From NCBI GenBank assembly GCA_029262775.1, contig JAJCYR010000043.1, positions 1 to 64,000 on the forward strand: a DNA stretch of 64,000 nucleotides, in the 5' to 3' direction. Source of the stretch: Bacteroidota bacterium. GTDB lineage: Bacteria; Bacteroidota; Rhodothermia; Rhodothermales; UBA10348. A program made the position numbers and the translations under genes. The notes below the pieces were generated by a model. It ran no database searches. It had not been told where the DNA came from and worked only from the letters and a program-made list of their open reading frames with translations. Below, piece after piece: positions 8,863-16,957 of this stretch (its first letter is position 1; every line of letters starts with the position of its first letter).

Positions 8863-10626
8863 ATGAAGAGCCCACACACTGGGGGCACGGCTCGCAAATG
8901 GCAGCCCAAGCCCGCCGGACCCCAATCGACCGTAGATAGCCTCGCCGCCGCACTCAATAATATGCCCGAGCCGTTGGCCCGGGCACTGTGTGTTCGCGGA
9001 ATTACCACGTATGATGCCGCCCGGACCTGGTTTCGAGCCGGTCCGTCGAGCCTGCACAGCCCCTGGCTCATGCAGGACATGGATCGGGCGGTGGACCGCC
9101 TGCAACAGGCACTCGACCGCAGCGAGCGCATTGTAGTCTACGGCGATTACGACGTAGACGGGACCACAGCCACGACGCTCCTCGTCCGCTACCTCCGCGA
9201 CGTGGGCAACAAGGCGTCGTATTTCGTACCGACCCGATTCGAGCACGGATACGGCCTGTCCAAAAAGGGTGTTGACGAGGCGGTGGCCGATGGCGCGGAC
9301 CTGATTGTGGCGCTCGACTGCGGAGTGACGGCGATAGATGAGGCGGAGTACATTCGCAGCCTCGGAATTGATCTCATTGTGTGCGACCACCACACGACGC
9401 TCGAAACGCTTCCGTACGCCGTTGCCGTACTGAACCCCAAGCGCAAGGACTGCGCCTATCCGTTCAAGGATCTGTGCGCGGTGGGCCTCGCCTTCAAGCT
9501 GGTCGCCGCCATGGAGGAGCGGCAAAAGCGGAGGCGCGGCGATATCTACGATTTCCTGGATCTCGTGGCGCTCGGCACGGCCGCCGATGTGGTCTCGGTG
9601 ACCGACGAAAACAGGATTCTCCTGCGCGAGGGGCTCGCGCGGCTCAGGCAGGGCGCCCGCGTTGGGCTGCGCATGCTGGCCGAGGAGGCGGGGTTGCGAC
9701 TGAGTTCGTGCACGGCCACGCAGATCATGTTTTCCATTGGGCCCAGAATCAATGCCGCTGGCCGCGTCGGTAACGCTGAGCGCGCCGTGGCGCTCATGCT
9801 GGCGCCGGACGAAATCGAGGCCGCGGCGAGAGCTCGGCAGCTCGAAAGGCTCAATGAAGAGCGCCGCGAGCTCGATCGCGAGGCGCAGATATCCGCCTTC
9901 AAGGCGGCCGACCAGGTGCTGGCCCGCGGGCATCGGCATACGCTCGTGCTGCATAACGAAGACTGGCACATGGGCGTGATCGGAATCGTGGCGAGCCGTC
10001 TCGTGGAGCGGCATTTCCGGCCGACGGTCATGATGACCACCGTGAACGGACTCGCCAAGGGGAGTGCCCGCTCCGTGGCGGGTATCAACATCTACGAGGC
10101 ACTCGAATCGTGCAGCGATATGCTGACCGAATTTGGCGGGCACAACTTTGCCGCGGGTGTCACGCTGCCACTCGACAGGGTCGCCGAATTTGCGGAGCGA
10201 TTTGAGAAGGCGGTAACCAATGCCATTACGCCCGACGTCCTGACACCGGTCATGGAGTTTGATGCCGAGCTTCCCGTCTCCCTGATCGATCAGAAGCTGT
10301 GGAAAACGCTGCGCCAGTTCGCGCCGTACGGGCCGGACAACGAAATGCCCGTGTTCTGGGCGCGCAACCTGGTCGTAACGGGCCCGATATCGACCGTTGG
10401 CAAAGACCGTTCACACCTGCGTTTTGCGGTCCGGGATCGGGATGGTGGACCAAAAAGGAACGTGATCGGATTCAAACTGGCCAAGCATCTGGACGTTGTG
10501 ACCGAAAGCCAGGCAACGGGTGCGCCCCTCGAAATGCTCTATGCGGTCCAGGAAAACACGTGGAACGGGCGTACGTCGCTGCAGCTCGAGGCCAAGGATA
10601 TCCGGCTCGGAGAACCCGCGCCGTAA
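8863..10626 (+). CDS. recJ: single-stranded-DNA-specific 5'-3' exonuclease RecJ
   Basis: RecJ degrades single-stranded DNA 5' to 3' in recombination and mismatch repair. The 587-residue protein has the DHH-family motifs DYDVDGTTAT, VALDCGV, CDHHTT and DLVALGTAADVV. It also has the DHHA1 region with GHNFAAGVTL and a C-terminal OB-fold domain. An in-frame start at 8677 would add 62 residues without RecJ similarity that read across the leader hairpin. ATG 8863 is preferred because it begins 11 residues before the conserved KWQPKP segment. Length agrees with the usual 560-590 residues. Confidence 0.93.
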   Translation: MKSPHTGGTARKWQPKPAGPQSTVDSLAAALNNMPEPLARALCVRGITTYDAARTWFRAGPSSLHSPWLMQDMDRAVDRLQQALDRSERIVVYGDYDVDGTTATTLLVRYLRDVGNKASYFVPTRFEHGYGLSKKGVDEAVADGADLIVALDCGVTAIDEAEYIRSLGIDLIVCDHHTTLETLPYAVAVLNPKRKDCAYPFKDLCAVGLAFKLVAAMEERQKRRRGDIYDFLDLVALGTAADVVSVTDENRILLREGLARLRQGARVGLRMLAEEAGLRLSSCTATQIMFSIGPRINAAGRVGNAERAVALMLAPDEIEAAARARQLERLNEERRELDREAQISAFKAADQVLARGHRHTLVLHNEDWHMGVIGIVASRLVERHFRPTVMMTTVNGLAKGSARSVAGINIYEALESCSDMLTEFGGHNFAAGVTLPLDRVAEFAERFEKAVTNAITPDVLTPVMEFDAELPVSLIDQKLWKTLRQFAPYGPDNEMPVFWARNLVVTGPISTVGKDRSHLRFAVRDRDGGPKRNVIGFKLAKHLDVVTESQATGAPLEMLYAVQENTWNGRTSLQLEAKDIRLGEPAP

Positions 10627-10637
10627 CCACCTGGCGG

Positions 10638-10688
10638 GCGGGCCCGGCCTGGTCGTGAACGCTGCGGGCCCGGCCTGGTCGTGAACGC
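10638..10688. repeat. 25-bp exact repeat (26-bp period) downstream of recJ
   Basis: A 25-bp GC-rich unit beginning GCGGGCCCGG and ending TGAACGC is present at 10638-10662 and 10664-10688, separated by one T. It lies 11 bp after the recJ stop. The GGGCCC cores are themselves palindromic, so a role in transcript ending is possible but unproven. Confidence 0.9.
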
Positions 10689-10798
10689 GGCTGGAAACGT
10701 CCCGGGGAACGGCATTGGCGTCATGTCGGTTGGTACGGTTTCGGCACCGGCCACACGGGCCCCGCCAACCATGCTGACCCATCCGCCGGACCGTACCC

Positions 10799-12253
10799 AT
10801 GCTTTTCCGACAGATTTTCGACGAGAAACTGGCGCAGTATGCCTATCTGATTGGCTGCGAGGCCACGCATGAGGCCATCATTTTCGATCCCGAGCGCGAC
10901 ATAGACCAGTACCTTGCCTTGGCCGAAAAGGAGGGGATGACGATCGTCGCGGCGGCCGATACGCACATCCACGCCGATTACCTGTCCGGGCTGAGGGAGT
11001 TTGCTGAGCGCGGTACGCGGGTGTACGCATCCGACGAGGGGGACGCCGACTGGAAATACGAATTCCTTCGTGGCTCGGCGTTCGACCATGTACTCCTCAC
11101 CGACGGGGACGCATTCCAGGTCGGCAATATCCGTTTTACGGCCGTGCACACGCCGGGCCACACGCCCGAACACATTTCCTACCTCGTGACCGACCTGGGC
11201 GGCGGTGCCACCGAGCCGATGGGCCTGATCTCGGGCGACTTCGTGTTCGTCGGTGATCTCGGGCGGCCCGACCTGCTCGAATCGGCGGCCGGCGTGACGG
11301 GCGCCATGGAGCCCTCTGCGCATCGCCTCTACCACTCGGTACAGCGCTTTCTGGGGCTGGATGACTACCTCCAGGTCTGGCCGGCCCACGGCGCCGGGTC
11401 GGCGTGCGGGAAAGCCCTCGGCGCGGTTCCGGAATCGACCGTGGGGTATGAACGGCGTTTCAATGCCGCCATCCGCGCTGCGGACGGCGGCGAAGAGGCC
11501 TTTGTCCGCGCCATTCTGGATGGGCAGCCCGAGCCGCCCATGTATTTTGCCCGCATGAAGCGGGACAATCGGAAGGGGCCGGCCGTTCTGGGTGCGCTTC
11601 CCGTGCCGCGCAGCGTGGCCGCCGACGAACTGGAGGCGCTCCTTGGCCGGGACGACGTGGTGGTCCTCGATACGCGTCTCGACAAGAGCGCGTTCATGGC
11701 GCATCATCTTCCGGGAGCGCTCTATGCGCCGCTCGACAAGTCCTTCAATACGGCGGCGGGTAGCGTTATTGGCGACACCGAGTCGATTGTGCTCGTAATT
11801 GACGAGGAAAACGTGGCGACCGCCGTCCGGGATCTCGTGCGGATTGGACTGGACCACATTATCGGCTATCTGACGCCGGTTGCGCTCGGCGCTTATCATG
11901 AGGCCGGCGGCCGCACGGCCACTATTCGGGAAATGGATATCCTGGAGCTGCCCTCGCACGCGGAGCAGAGCCCCGTCCACGTGCTTGATGTGCGCGGCCG
12001 CACGGAATACGACGAGGCGCATGTGCCCCATGCCCAGAACATTGCCTACACGCGGCTCGTGCCGCGGCGCGGCGAAATCACGACTTCTCTTCCCATTGCC
12101 GTTCACTGCAAGTCGGGAGCGCGCTCGGCGGTCGCGGCGGCGCTGCTCACCCGATGGGGACACGACGTCATCCACGTGGGCGGCGACTTCGACGCGTTTG
12201 CGCGCGCACAGGGGCTCGGCCCGGCCGAGCTTCCCGCCCAGGCCACGACCTGA
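10799..12253 (+). CDS. MBL-fold persulfide-dioxygenase-like protein fused to two rhodanese domains
   Basis: This 484-residue fusion has a metallo-beta-lactamase domain of the ETHE1/persulfide dioxygenase type (about 1-255). It carries THIHADYLSG, HTPGHTPEH and SGDFVFVGDLGRPD. Two rhodanese domains follow at about 280-370 and 385-480. The second has the active cysteine Cys437 in HCKSGARS; the first has no cysteine at that place and is probably structural. Such fusions are known to oxidise glutathione persulfide to sulfite and to move sulfane sulfur. Two SulP anion transporters follow directly, so the operon plausibly handles sulfide oxidation and export of its products. Substrate is inferred. 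Confidence 0.85.
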   Translation: MLFRQIFDEKLAQYAYLIGCEATHEAIIFDPERDIDQYLALAEKEGMTIVAAADTHIHADYLSGLREFAERGTRVYASDEGDADWKYEFLRGSAFDHVLLTDGDAFQVGNIRFTAVHTPGHTPEHISYLVTDLGGGATEPMGLISGDFVFVGDLGRPDLLESAAGVTGAMEPSAHRLYHSVQRFLGLDDYLQVWPAHGAGSACGKALGAVPESTVGYERRFNAAIRAADGGEEAFVRAILDGQPEPPMYFARMKRDNRKGPAVLGALPVPRSVAADELEALLGRDDVVVLDTRLDKSAFMAHHLPGALYAPLDKSFNTAAGSVIGDTESIVLVIDEENVATAVRDLVRIGLDHIIGYLTPVALGAYHEAGGRTATIREMDILELPSHAEQSPVHVLDVRGRTEYDEAHVPHAQNIAYTRLVPRRGEITTSLPIAVHCKSGARSAVAAALLTRWGHDVIHVGGDFDAFARAQGLGPAELPAQATT

Positions 12254-12261
12254 GCCGCTCC

Positions 12262-14022
12262 GTGAAACCGGTGCCGCCACCTCCCCGCCCGGTGCAGCCA
12301 GAATCCGCCTACGGGCCGAACCGGCCTGAGCTGGCATGGACCCGCTTCGTGCCGCTCATCCGAACGCTCCGCACGTACCGCCGCGCCAGCCTACTGCCGG
12401 GCGATGTGAACGCTGGCCTGACGGTCGGCGTAATGCTCATTCCCCAGGGCATGGCCTATGCCCTCATTGCCGGCATGCCGCCCATTTACGGTCTCTATGC
12501 CGCGCTCGTACCGCTCGTGGTCTACGCCGCGCTGGGCACGTCCGGGCAGCTCGCCGTTGGCCCCGTGGCCATCGTGTCGCTGCTCGTGGCCTCGGCCGTC
12601 GGATCCATGGAGGCCGCTGCATCGACCGACTATATCCGGCTGGTCCTCGTGCTCTCCTTTCTGGTGGGCGCCTTCCAGATCGGGCTGGGCCTGGCCGGGC
12701 TGGGGTCGCTCACCTCGCTGCTTTCACGTCCGGTTTTGAGCGGATTCACGTCTGCTGCGGCGATTGTGATTGGCAGCACGCAGGTCAAGCACATCCTCGG
12801 CGTATCTATTCCGCGGGGGGACTTCCTGCATACGCTGTCGGCGCTCTGGCAGGCGCTTCCGGGCGCCGACGGGCCGACCGTCGTCATGGGCCTTGGCGGC
12901 ATGGCGCTCATCGTCGCCATCCGCCATATCTCTCGCCGGATGGGCCGAAAACTGCCCGCTGCCATGATCGCCGTACTCGTGGCCACGCTTATCACCTGGC
13001 TCCTGCGGCTCGACGAGACGGGCCTTCTGATTGTTGGCTTCGTCCCGGCTGGACTGCCGAGCGCCTTCCTGCCCACGGCCTCCTGGAGCGAAGTCCGCAC
13101 GCTCGCGCCAACGGTCGTCATCATCGGCCTCATCGGCTTCATGCAGTCCATTGCCGTCGCGCAGAGCTTTGCCACGCGCAGCGGTGCACGTATTGACCCG
13201 TCCCAGGAGCTTCGGGCGCTCGGCGCGGCGAACGTGGCCGGCAGCCTGTTCCAGGCATTTCCCGTGACGGGCGGGTTTGCGCGATCGGCCGTGAGCCACG
13301 ACGCGGGAGCGCACACGACAGTGGCCAGCCTCATCAGCGTTGCCATCGTTGTCCTTACGCTGCTTTTCCTGACGCCGCTCTTTACCCATTTGCCACAGGC
13401 CCTGCTCGGCGCCATCATCCTCCTGGCTGTGAAGAGCCTGATTTCCTGGGGCGACGTCGTGCGTCTTTACCGCACGAGCCGGCCCGACGCGTTTGTGCTG
13501 GCGGCAACGTTCCTCTCGACCCTCTTACTCGGTTTCGTGGCGGGCATCGGGCTCGGCATTGTACTCTCGCTGGCGCTCTTCACGTGGCAGGCATCCCGCC
13601 CGCACACGGCCCGGCTCGGCAGGATCCCGGGTACGACAAGTTACCGCAACACGTTGCGCTACAATGAGGCCGAGGTGCCAAGCGGCCTCGTCATTCTGCG
13701 CATCGATGCCTCTCTGTTTTTTGCCAACATGAATTTCGTCCGGGAGCAGATCGACGGCGCCGTGCGCGAATACCCCGCGACGCGGATTGTGCTACTCGAC
13801 ATGTACCCCGTGAACCGGATCGATGCGTCGGCCCTTCACGAACTCGACGTGCTCATGTCCGATCTTGCCGAGCGCGGCGTGGAGCTCCGATTCGCGGCCG
13901 TGAAGGGCCCTGTCCGCGACAAAATGGAAAAAAGTGCCATCGGCCGGCGCATCGAGGCCAACGACCTCCGGCTGGATCTGCATGAAGCGGTCCTACTCGC
14001 AGAAAGGTATCTTGCGGCATGA
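12262..14022 (+). CDS. SulP-family anion permease with STAS domain (first copy)
   Basis: This inner-membrane anion transporter of the SulP/SLC26 family has 586 residues. The N-terminal SulP motif GLTVGVMLIPQGMAYALIAGMPPIYGLYA and about a dozen hydrophobic segments are followed by a C-terminal STAS domain (about 470-580, with RIDASALHELD). An in-frame ATG at 12154 would start inside the upstream gene and give a basic, non-conserved leader. The GTG at 12262, 9 nt after the upstream stop, fits better. Members carry sulfate, bicarbonate or other anions. The upstream persulfide dioxygenase-like gene favours sulfate or sulfite. Confidence 0.88.
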   Translation: MKPVPPPPRPVQPESAYGPNRPELAWTRFVPLIRTLRTYRRASLLPGDVNAGLTVGVMLIPQGMAYALIAGMPPIYGLYAALVPLVVYAALGTSGQLAVGPVAIVSLLVASAVGSMEAAASTDYIRLVLVLSFLVGAFQIGLGLAGLGSLTSLLSRPVLSGFTSAAAIVIGSTQVKHILGVSIPRGDFLHTLSALWQALPGADGPTVVMGLGGMALIVAIRHISRRMGRKLPAAMIAVLVATLITWLLRLDETGLLIVGFVPAGLPSAFLPTASWSEVRTLAPTVVIIGLIGFMQSIAVAQSFATRSGARIDPSQELRALGAANVAGSLFQAFPVTGGFARSAVSHDAGAHTTVASLISVAIVVLTLLFLTPLFTHLPQALLGAIILLAVKSLISWGDVVRLYRTSRPDAFVLAATFLSTLLLGFVAGIGLGIVLSLALFTWQASRPHTARLGRIPGTTSYRNTLRYNEAEVPSGLVILRIDASLFFANMNFVREQIDGAVREYPATRIVLLDMYPVNRIDASALHELDVLMSDLAERGVELRFAAVKGPVRDKMEKSAIGRRIEANDLRLDLHEAVLLAERYLAA

Positions 14023-15716
14023 TATCACTGTTTCCATCGCTCGCCGGCTACACGCGCAGTGCACTCCGGGGCGATGTCACCGCGGGGCTGACGGTGGGCG
14101 TCATTCTGGTCCCGCAGGGTATGGCCTATGCGCTGCTGGCCGGACTTCCGGCCGCCTACGGCCTCTACGCCGGACTGGTACCCCTCCTGATCTACGCGCT
14201 CCTCGGCACCGGGCGGCACGTGGCCCTCGGCATTGTCGCCATTGACTGCCTTATCATTGCCGCAGCCGTGACGCCGCTCGCTGCGCCGGGCAGTGCCGGG
14301 TACGTTGCGCTTGTACTACTGCTGACGCTCCTTGTGGGCCTCTTTCAGTTGGTTTTGGGCCTACTGCGGGTTGGTTTTGTGGTCAATTTACTGTCCCGGC
14401 CTGTGCTGGCGGGGTTCGTCTCGGCTGCGGCCCTCATCGTGGTGCTCAGCCAGATCAAGGGTCTCATGGGGCTGCCCGTGCCCATGCAGAGCAGCGCCAT
14501 CAACCTGTTTCGATCGGCCGCCGGCGCGGTGTTCGCATTCAATGGTCCAACGTTTGCCATAGGCCTGGGAAGTCTCGGGCTGCTCGTAGCCCTGCGCCGC
14601 CTCGTTCCCCGCGTTCCCGGCCCGCTGGTCGCCGTCGTGCTCTCAGGCGCTCTCGTCTGGATGTTCGGGCTGGAATCACGGGGGGTGGACACGGTCGGGG
14701 TCGTGCCGCCGGGTTTGCCCCGCCCACAGCTGCCCATCTGGAGCCTGGAAGCCGCCCGCACCCTGATCCCGACCGTCGTTACGCTGTCGCTCATCCAGTT
14801 TGTCAACACGATTTCAATCGGCAAGCTGTTCGCATCCCGATTCGGATACAGGATCAATGCCAACCGCGAGTTCCTGGCCGTCGGCCTTGCCAATACCATC
14901 GGGAGTCTGTTTCTTGCGCCGCCCTCATCGGGGAGCTATTCCCGCTCGGCGATTGCCGCCGCGTCGGGGGCCAAAACCGCGCTCTCGAATGCCGTGGCAG
15001 CACTCGTCGTCCTGTTCAGCATTCTCTTTCTGACCTCCCTGCTGACGCACCTGCCCATTGCCGCGTTTTCGGCCATCATCATCGTAGCCGTGGCCACACT
15101 TGTCGATGTGCGCGAGCTGCGCTACCTCCTGCGCACGAAACGTACCGATGGCCTGATTGCGCTGTTGACGTTTCTCGTCACGCTGCTCGTGGGTATCCAG
15201 CAGGGCATTCTGGCGGGTATTGCGTTTTCCATTCTGGCCGTCATGGCCCGAAAAAGCCGCCCCAACATCTCCCTGCTCGGTCTCATGCCCGGCACGCAGA
15301 CGTTCAAGGAGCTGGAGCACCATGCGGACGCCCGGCCAATCGCCGACATTGTGGCACTTCGCATGGATGCCTCCTTCACGTTTATCAACGCCGAGCGCCT
15401 GCGCGATGCCGTCCTGGAGCTGACCGCAACGACGCCATGCCGCGCCATCATCATCGATGCCCAGCCCATAAACGACGTGGATACGACGGCGCTTGCCGTG
15501 CTATCGGAACTGCACGAAAGCCTTGCCTCGCGGCACATTGTCCTCGTATTTGGCGGCGTCAAGCCCCCGGTCATGGATCTTATCAGGCAGTCGGGCCTGA
15601 TCAACGAGCTCGGGGACGCCTGCTTTTTCCTGAGCCCGTATCAGGCGGCCGAAAACCTGATGCACACGTGGGGCCGCGAGCTGCACACCTCCACATCGGC
15701 ACAATACGTGCACTGA
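14019..15716 (+). CDS. SulP-family anion permease with STAS domain (second copy)
   Basis: A second full-length SulP transporter (565 residues) overlaps the previous stop codon by four bases (ATGA at 14019-14022), indicating translational coupling. It has the same family signature (GLTVGVILVPQGMAYALLAGLPAAYGLYAG), the membrane domain and a C-terminal STAS domain around residues 440-550. The two copies differ clearly in sequence, so this is an old duplication or a heteromeric pair, not a recent repeat. The STAS segment DVDTTALAVLSEL has Thr where the first copy has Ser. The substrate is not fixed by sequence. Confidence 0.88.
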   Translation: MISLFPSLAGYTRSALRGDVTAGLTVGVILVPQGMAYALLAGLPAAYGLYAGLVPLLIYALLGTGRHVALGIVAIDCLIIAAAVTPLAAPGSAGYVALVLLLTLLVGLFQLVLGLLRVGFVVNLLSRPVLAGFVSAAALIVVLSQIKGLMGLPVPMQSSAINLFRSAAGAVFAFNGPTFAIGLGSLGLLVALRRLVPRVPGPLVAVVLSGALVWMFGLESRGVDTVGVVPPGLPRPQLPIWSLEAARTLIPTVVTLSLIQFVNTISIGKLFASRFGYRINANREFLAVGLANTIGSLFLAPPSSGSYSRSAIAAASGAKTALSNAVAALVVLFSILFLTSLLTHLPIAAFSAIIIVAVATLVDVRELRYLLRTKRTDGLIALLTFLVTLLVGIQQGILAGIAFSILAVMARKSRPNISLLGLMPGTQTFKELEHHADARPIADIVALRMDASFTFINAERLRDAVLELTATTPCRAIIIDAQPINDVDTTALAVLSELHESLASRHIVLVFGGVKPPVMDLIRQSGLINELGDACFFLSPYQAAENLMHTWGRELHTSTSAQYVH

Positions 15717-15742
15717 GCGCCGCCTATTGTATCTTGACCGGC

Positions 15743-16408
15743 ATGTATTACTTCTACATCGACAAGGTCCGAAAAGCCAAAAAAGGAATTTCACCGGAGC
15801 GCTTTTCCCAGAAGCGGCTCTACCGGCTGCATCGGGAGGCAGAAAAAGCCGCAGAAAAGACCGTCAAGAAGGAAGTCCTGGTGGTCGATACGACGAAGCT
15901 CGAAGCGCCTGTCGCCGAGACCGGAAAGTTGCCGAAAGAAGCCCTGCTCAACGTGGGACCCTTCCTGCCCACACACGAAGTCATCGCTGGTGGGGGTGTT
16001 ATCACGCGCATGGGCAGGAAGAAAATGAAGGTGCTGCTCATTTTCCGGAAAGGGAAGTGGGACATTGCCAAAGGGAAACTCGACCCGGGCGAGACCATAG
16101 AGCAGTGCGCGAAGCGGGAAGTCTGCGAGGAGCTCGGTATTGACAGCGTCCGCGTCCTCGGTTTTCTGGATACCACGGTGCACGGCTATGCCGAGGACGA
16201 TTCCTTCGTTGTGAAAACCACCTACTGGTACCACATGCTGACCCCGGAGCGTCATTTCACGCCGCAGCTCGAGGAAAAAATCACCGACGTGAAGTGGTTC
16301 TCGTTCGAGAAGGCCCTGACCGTGCTCGGACACACGACACTCATTCATCTGCTGCAGCGCATCGAGGATCAGCTGCGGGCGAACACACCGCCCCGGAGTT
16401 TGAAGTAG
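15743..16408 (+). CDS. Nudix hydrolase
   Basis: This 221-residue protein has a perfect Nudix box (G-x5-E-x7-REV-x-EELG-I, from GKLDPGE to REVCEELGI). It will hydrolyse a nucleoside diphosphate linked to another group. About 90 N-terminal residues precede the Nudix fold. They start MYYFYIDKVRKAKKG and are rich in Lys and Glu, giving a charged helical region of unknown role. ATG 15743 is preferred over longer in-frame starts inside the preceding STAS gene. It follows the SulP pair by 26 nt and could be part of that transcript. Confidence 0.85.
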   Translation: MYYFYIDKVRKAKKGISPERFSQKRLYRLHREAEKAAEKTVKKEVLVVDTTKLEAPVAETGKLPKEALLNVGPFLPTHEVIAGGGVITRMGRKKMKVLLIFRKGKWDIAKGKLDPGETIEQCAKREVCEELGIDSVRVLGFLDTTVHGYAEDDSFVVKTTYWYHMLTPERHFTPQLEEKITDVKWFSFEKALTVLGHTTLIHLLQRIEDQLRANTPPRSLK

Positions 16409-16618
16409 GGCCGGTTGGCGCGATGCCAACACAACCCGCTGAAGCTGACGTACATAGGCGTGAGGAGCGCCCGTAGCGTATATTCCGTCTGCACGCCGAC
16501 CCGCAGGGAGTCCGGCTATGGTGTCCACCCCAACCTCGTCCGAACGCCCGTGAACCTCAAAGGTCTGAATCTGAACGTGAAGCAGAAACGCACCGTCCGT
16601 ACCAAGAAGCGTCACGAC

Positions 16619-16930
16619 ATGAGCGACCGCAAGACCGGTCTGCCAGCGGTTGTTGTCTTCTGGCTGGTCGCGCCCGTAGGTGCGGCCGGCGCCGTATTGC
16701 CGCTGAGTCTGAATCTGGGCTGGGCCTGGATGACGCTGTCGGCCATCTTCGTACAGGTGGCCATCCTGATGACGAACGACCGCCGCGGGTTCATCAAGAG
16801 CCGCGAAATCCGGCGCGCCTACGAGGCACGGCGGCACTTCTCGATGTTCGAGACAATCATACTCTTTTTGCTCGTCATGACCGACATCCTCGTTTTGGCC
16901 TACGCGTTCCTGACGGCCACCTCGCCCTGA
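16619..16930 (+). CDS. small membrane protein of unknown function
   Basis: I do not recognise this 103-residue protein. It has three hydrophobic segments: about residues 7-30, 33-52 and 78-101. A basic loop (NDRRGFIKSREIRRAYEARR) joins the second and third. ATG 16619 is chosen; the longer in-frame start at 16415 adds a basic, non-conserved leader. The stretch 16409-16618 before it shows no supported feature. The 3' end carries one copy of a 16-bp direct repeat. Confidence 0.55.
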   Translation: MSDRKTGLPAVVVFWLVAPVGAAGAVLPLSLNLGWAWMTLSAIFVQVAILMTNDRRGFIKSREIRRAYEARRHFSMFETIILFLLVMTDILVLAYAFLTATSP

Positions 16931-16956
16931 CCCCCTGACGGACGGCCACCTCGCCC
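16912..16956. repeat. 16-bp direct repeat at the 3' end of the small membrane protein gene
   Basis: GACGGCCACCTCGCCC occurs at 16912-16927 (inside the gene end) and at 16941-16956, just before the converging M14 peptidase stop. The copies are 29 bp apart, consistent with a local duplication that has since diverged between them. Confidence 0.85.
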
Positions 16957-16957
16957 C

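Noticed and set aside
8833-10143. Minus-strand open frame of 436 codons opposite recJ
   Set aside because: RecJ motifs fix the plus strand as coding; the opposing frame is rich in His and Arg without domain features.
10721-12337. Minus-strand open frame of 538 codons opposite the MBL-rhodanese gene
   Set aside because: All MBL and rhodanese motifs are on the plus strand; the opposing frame is a high-GC shadow.
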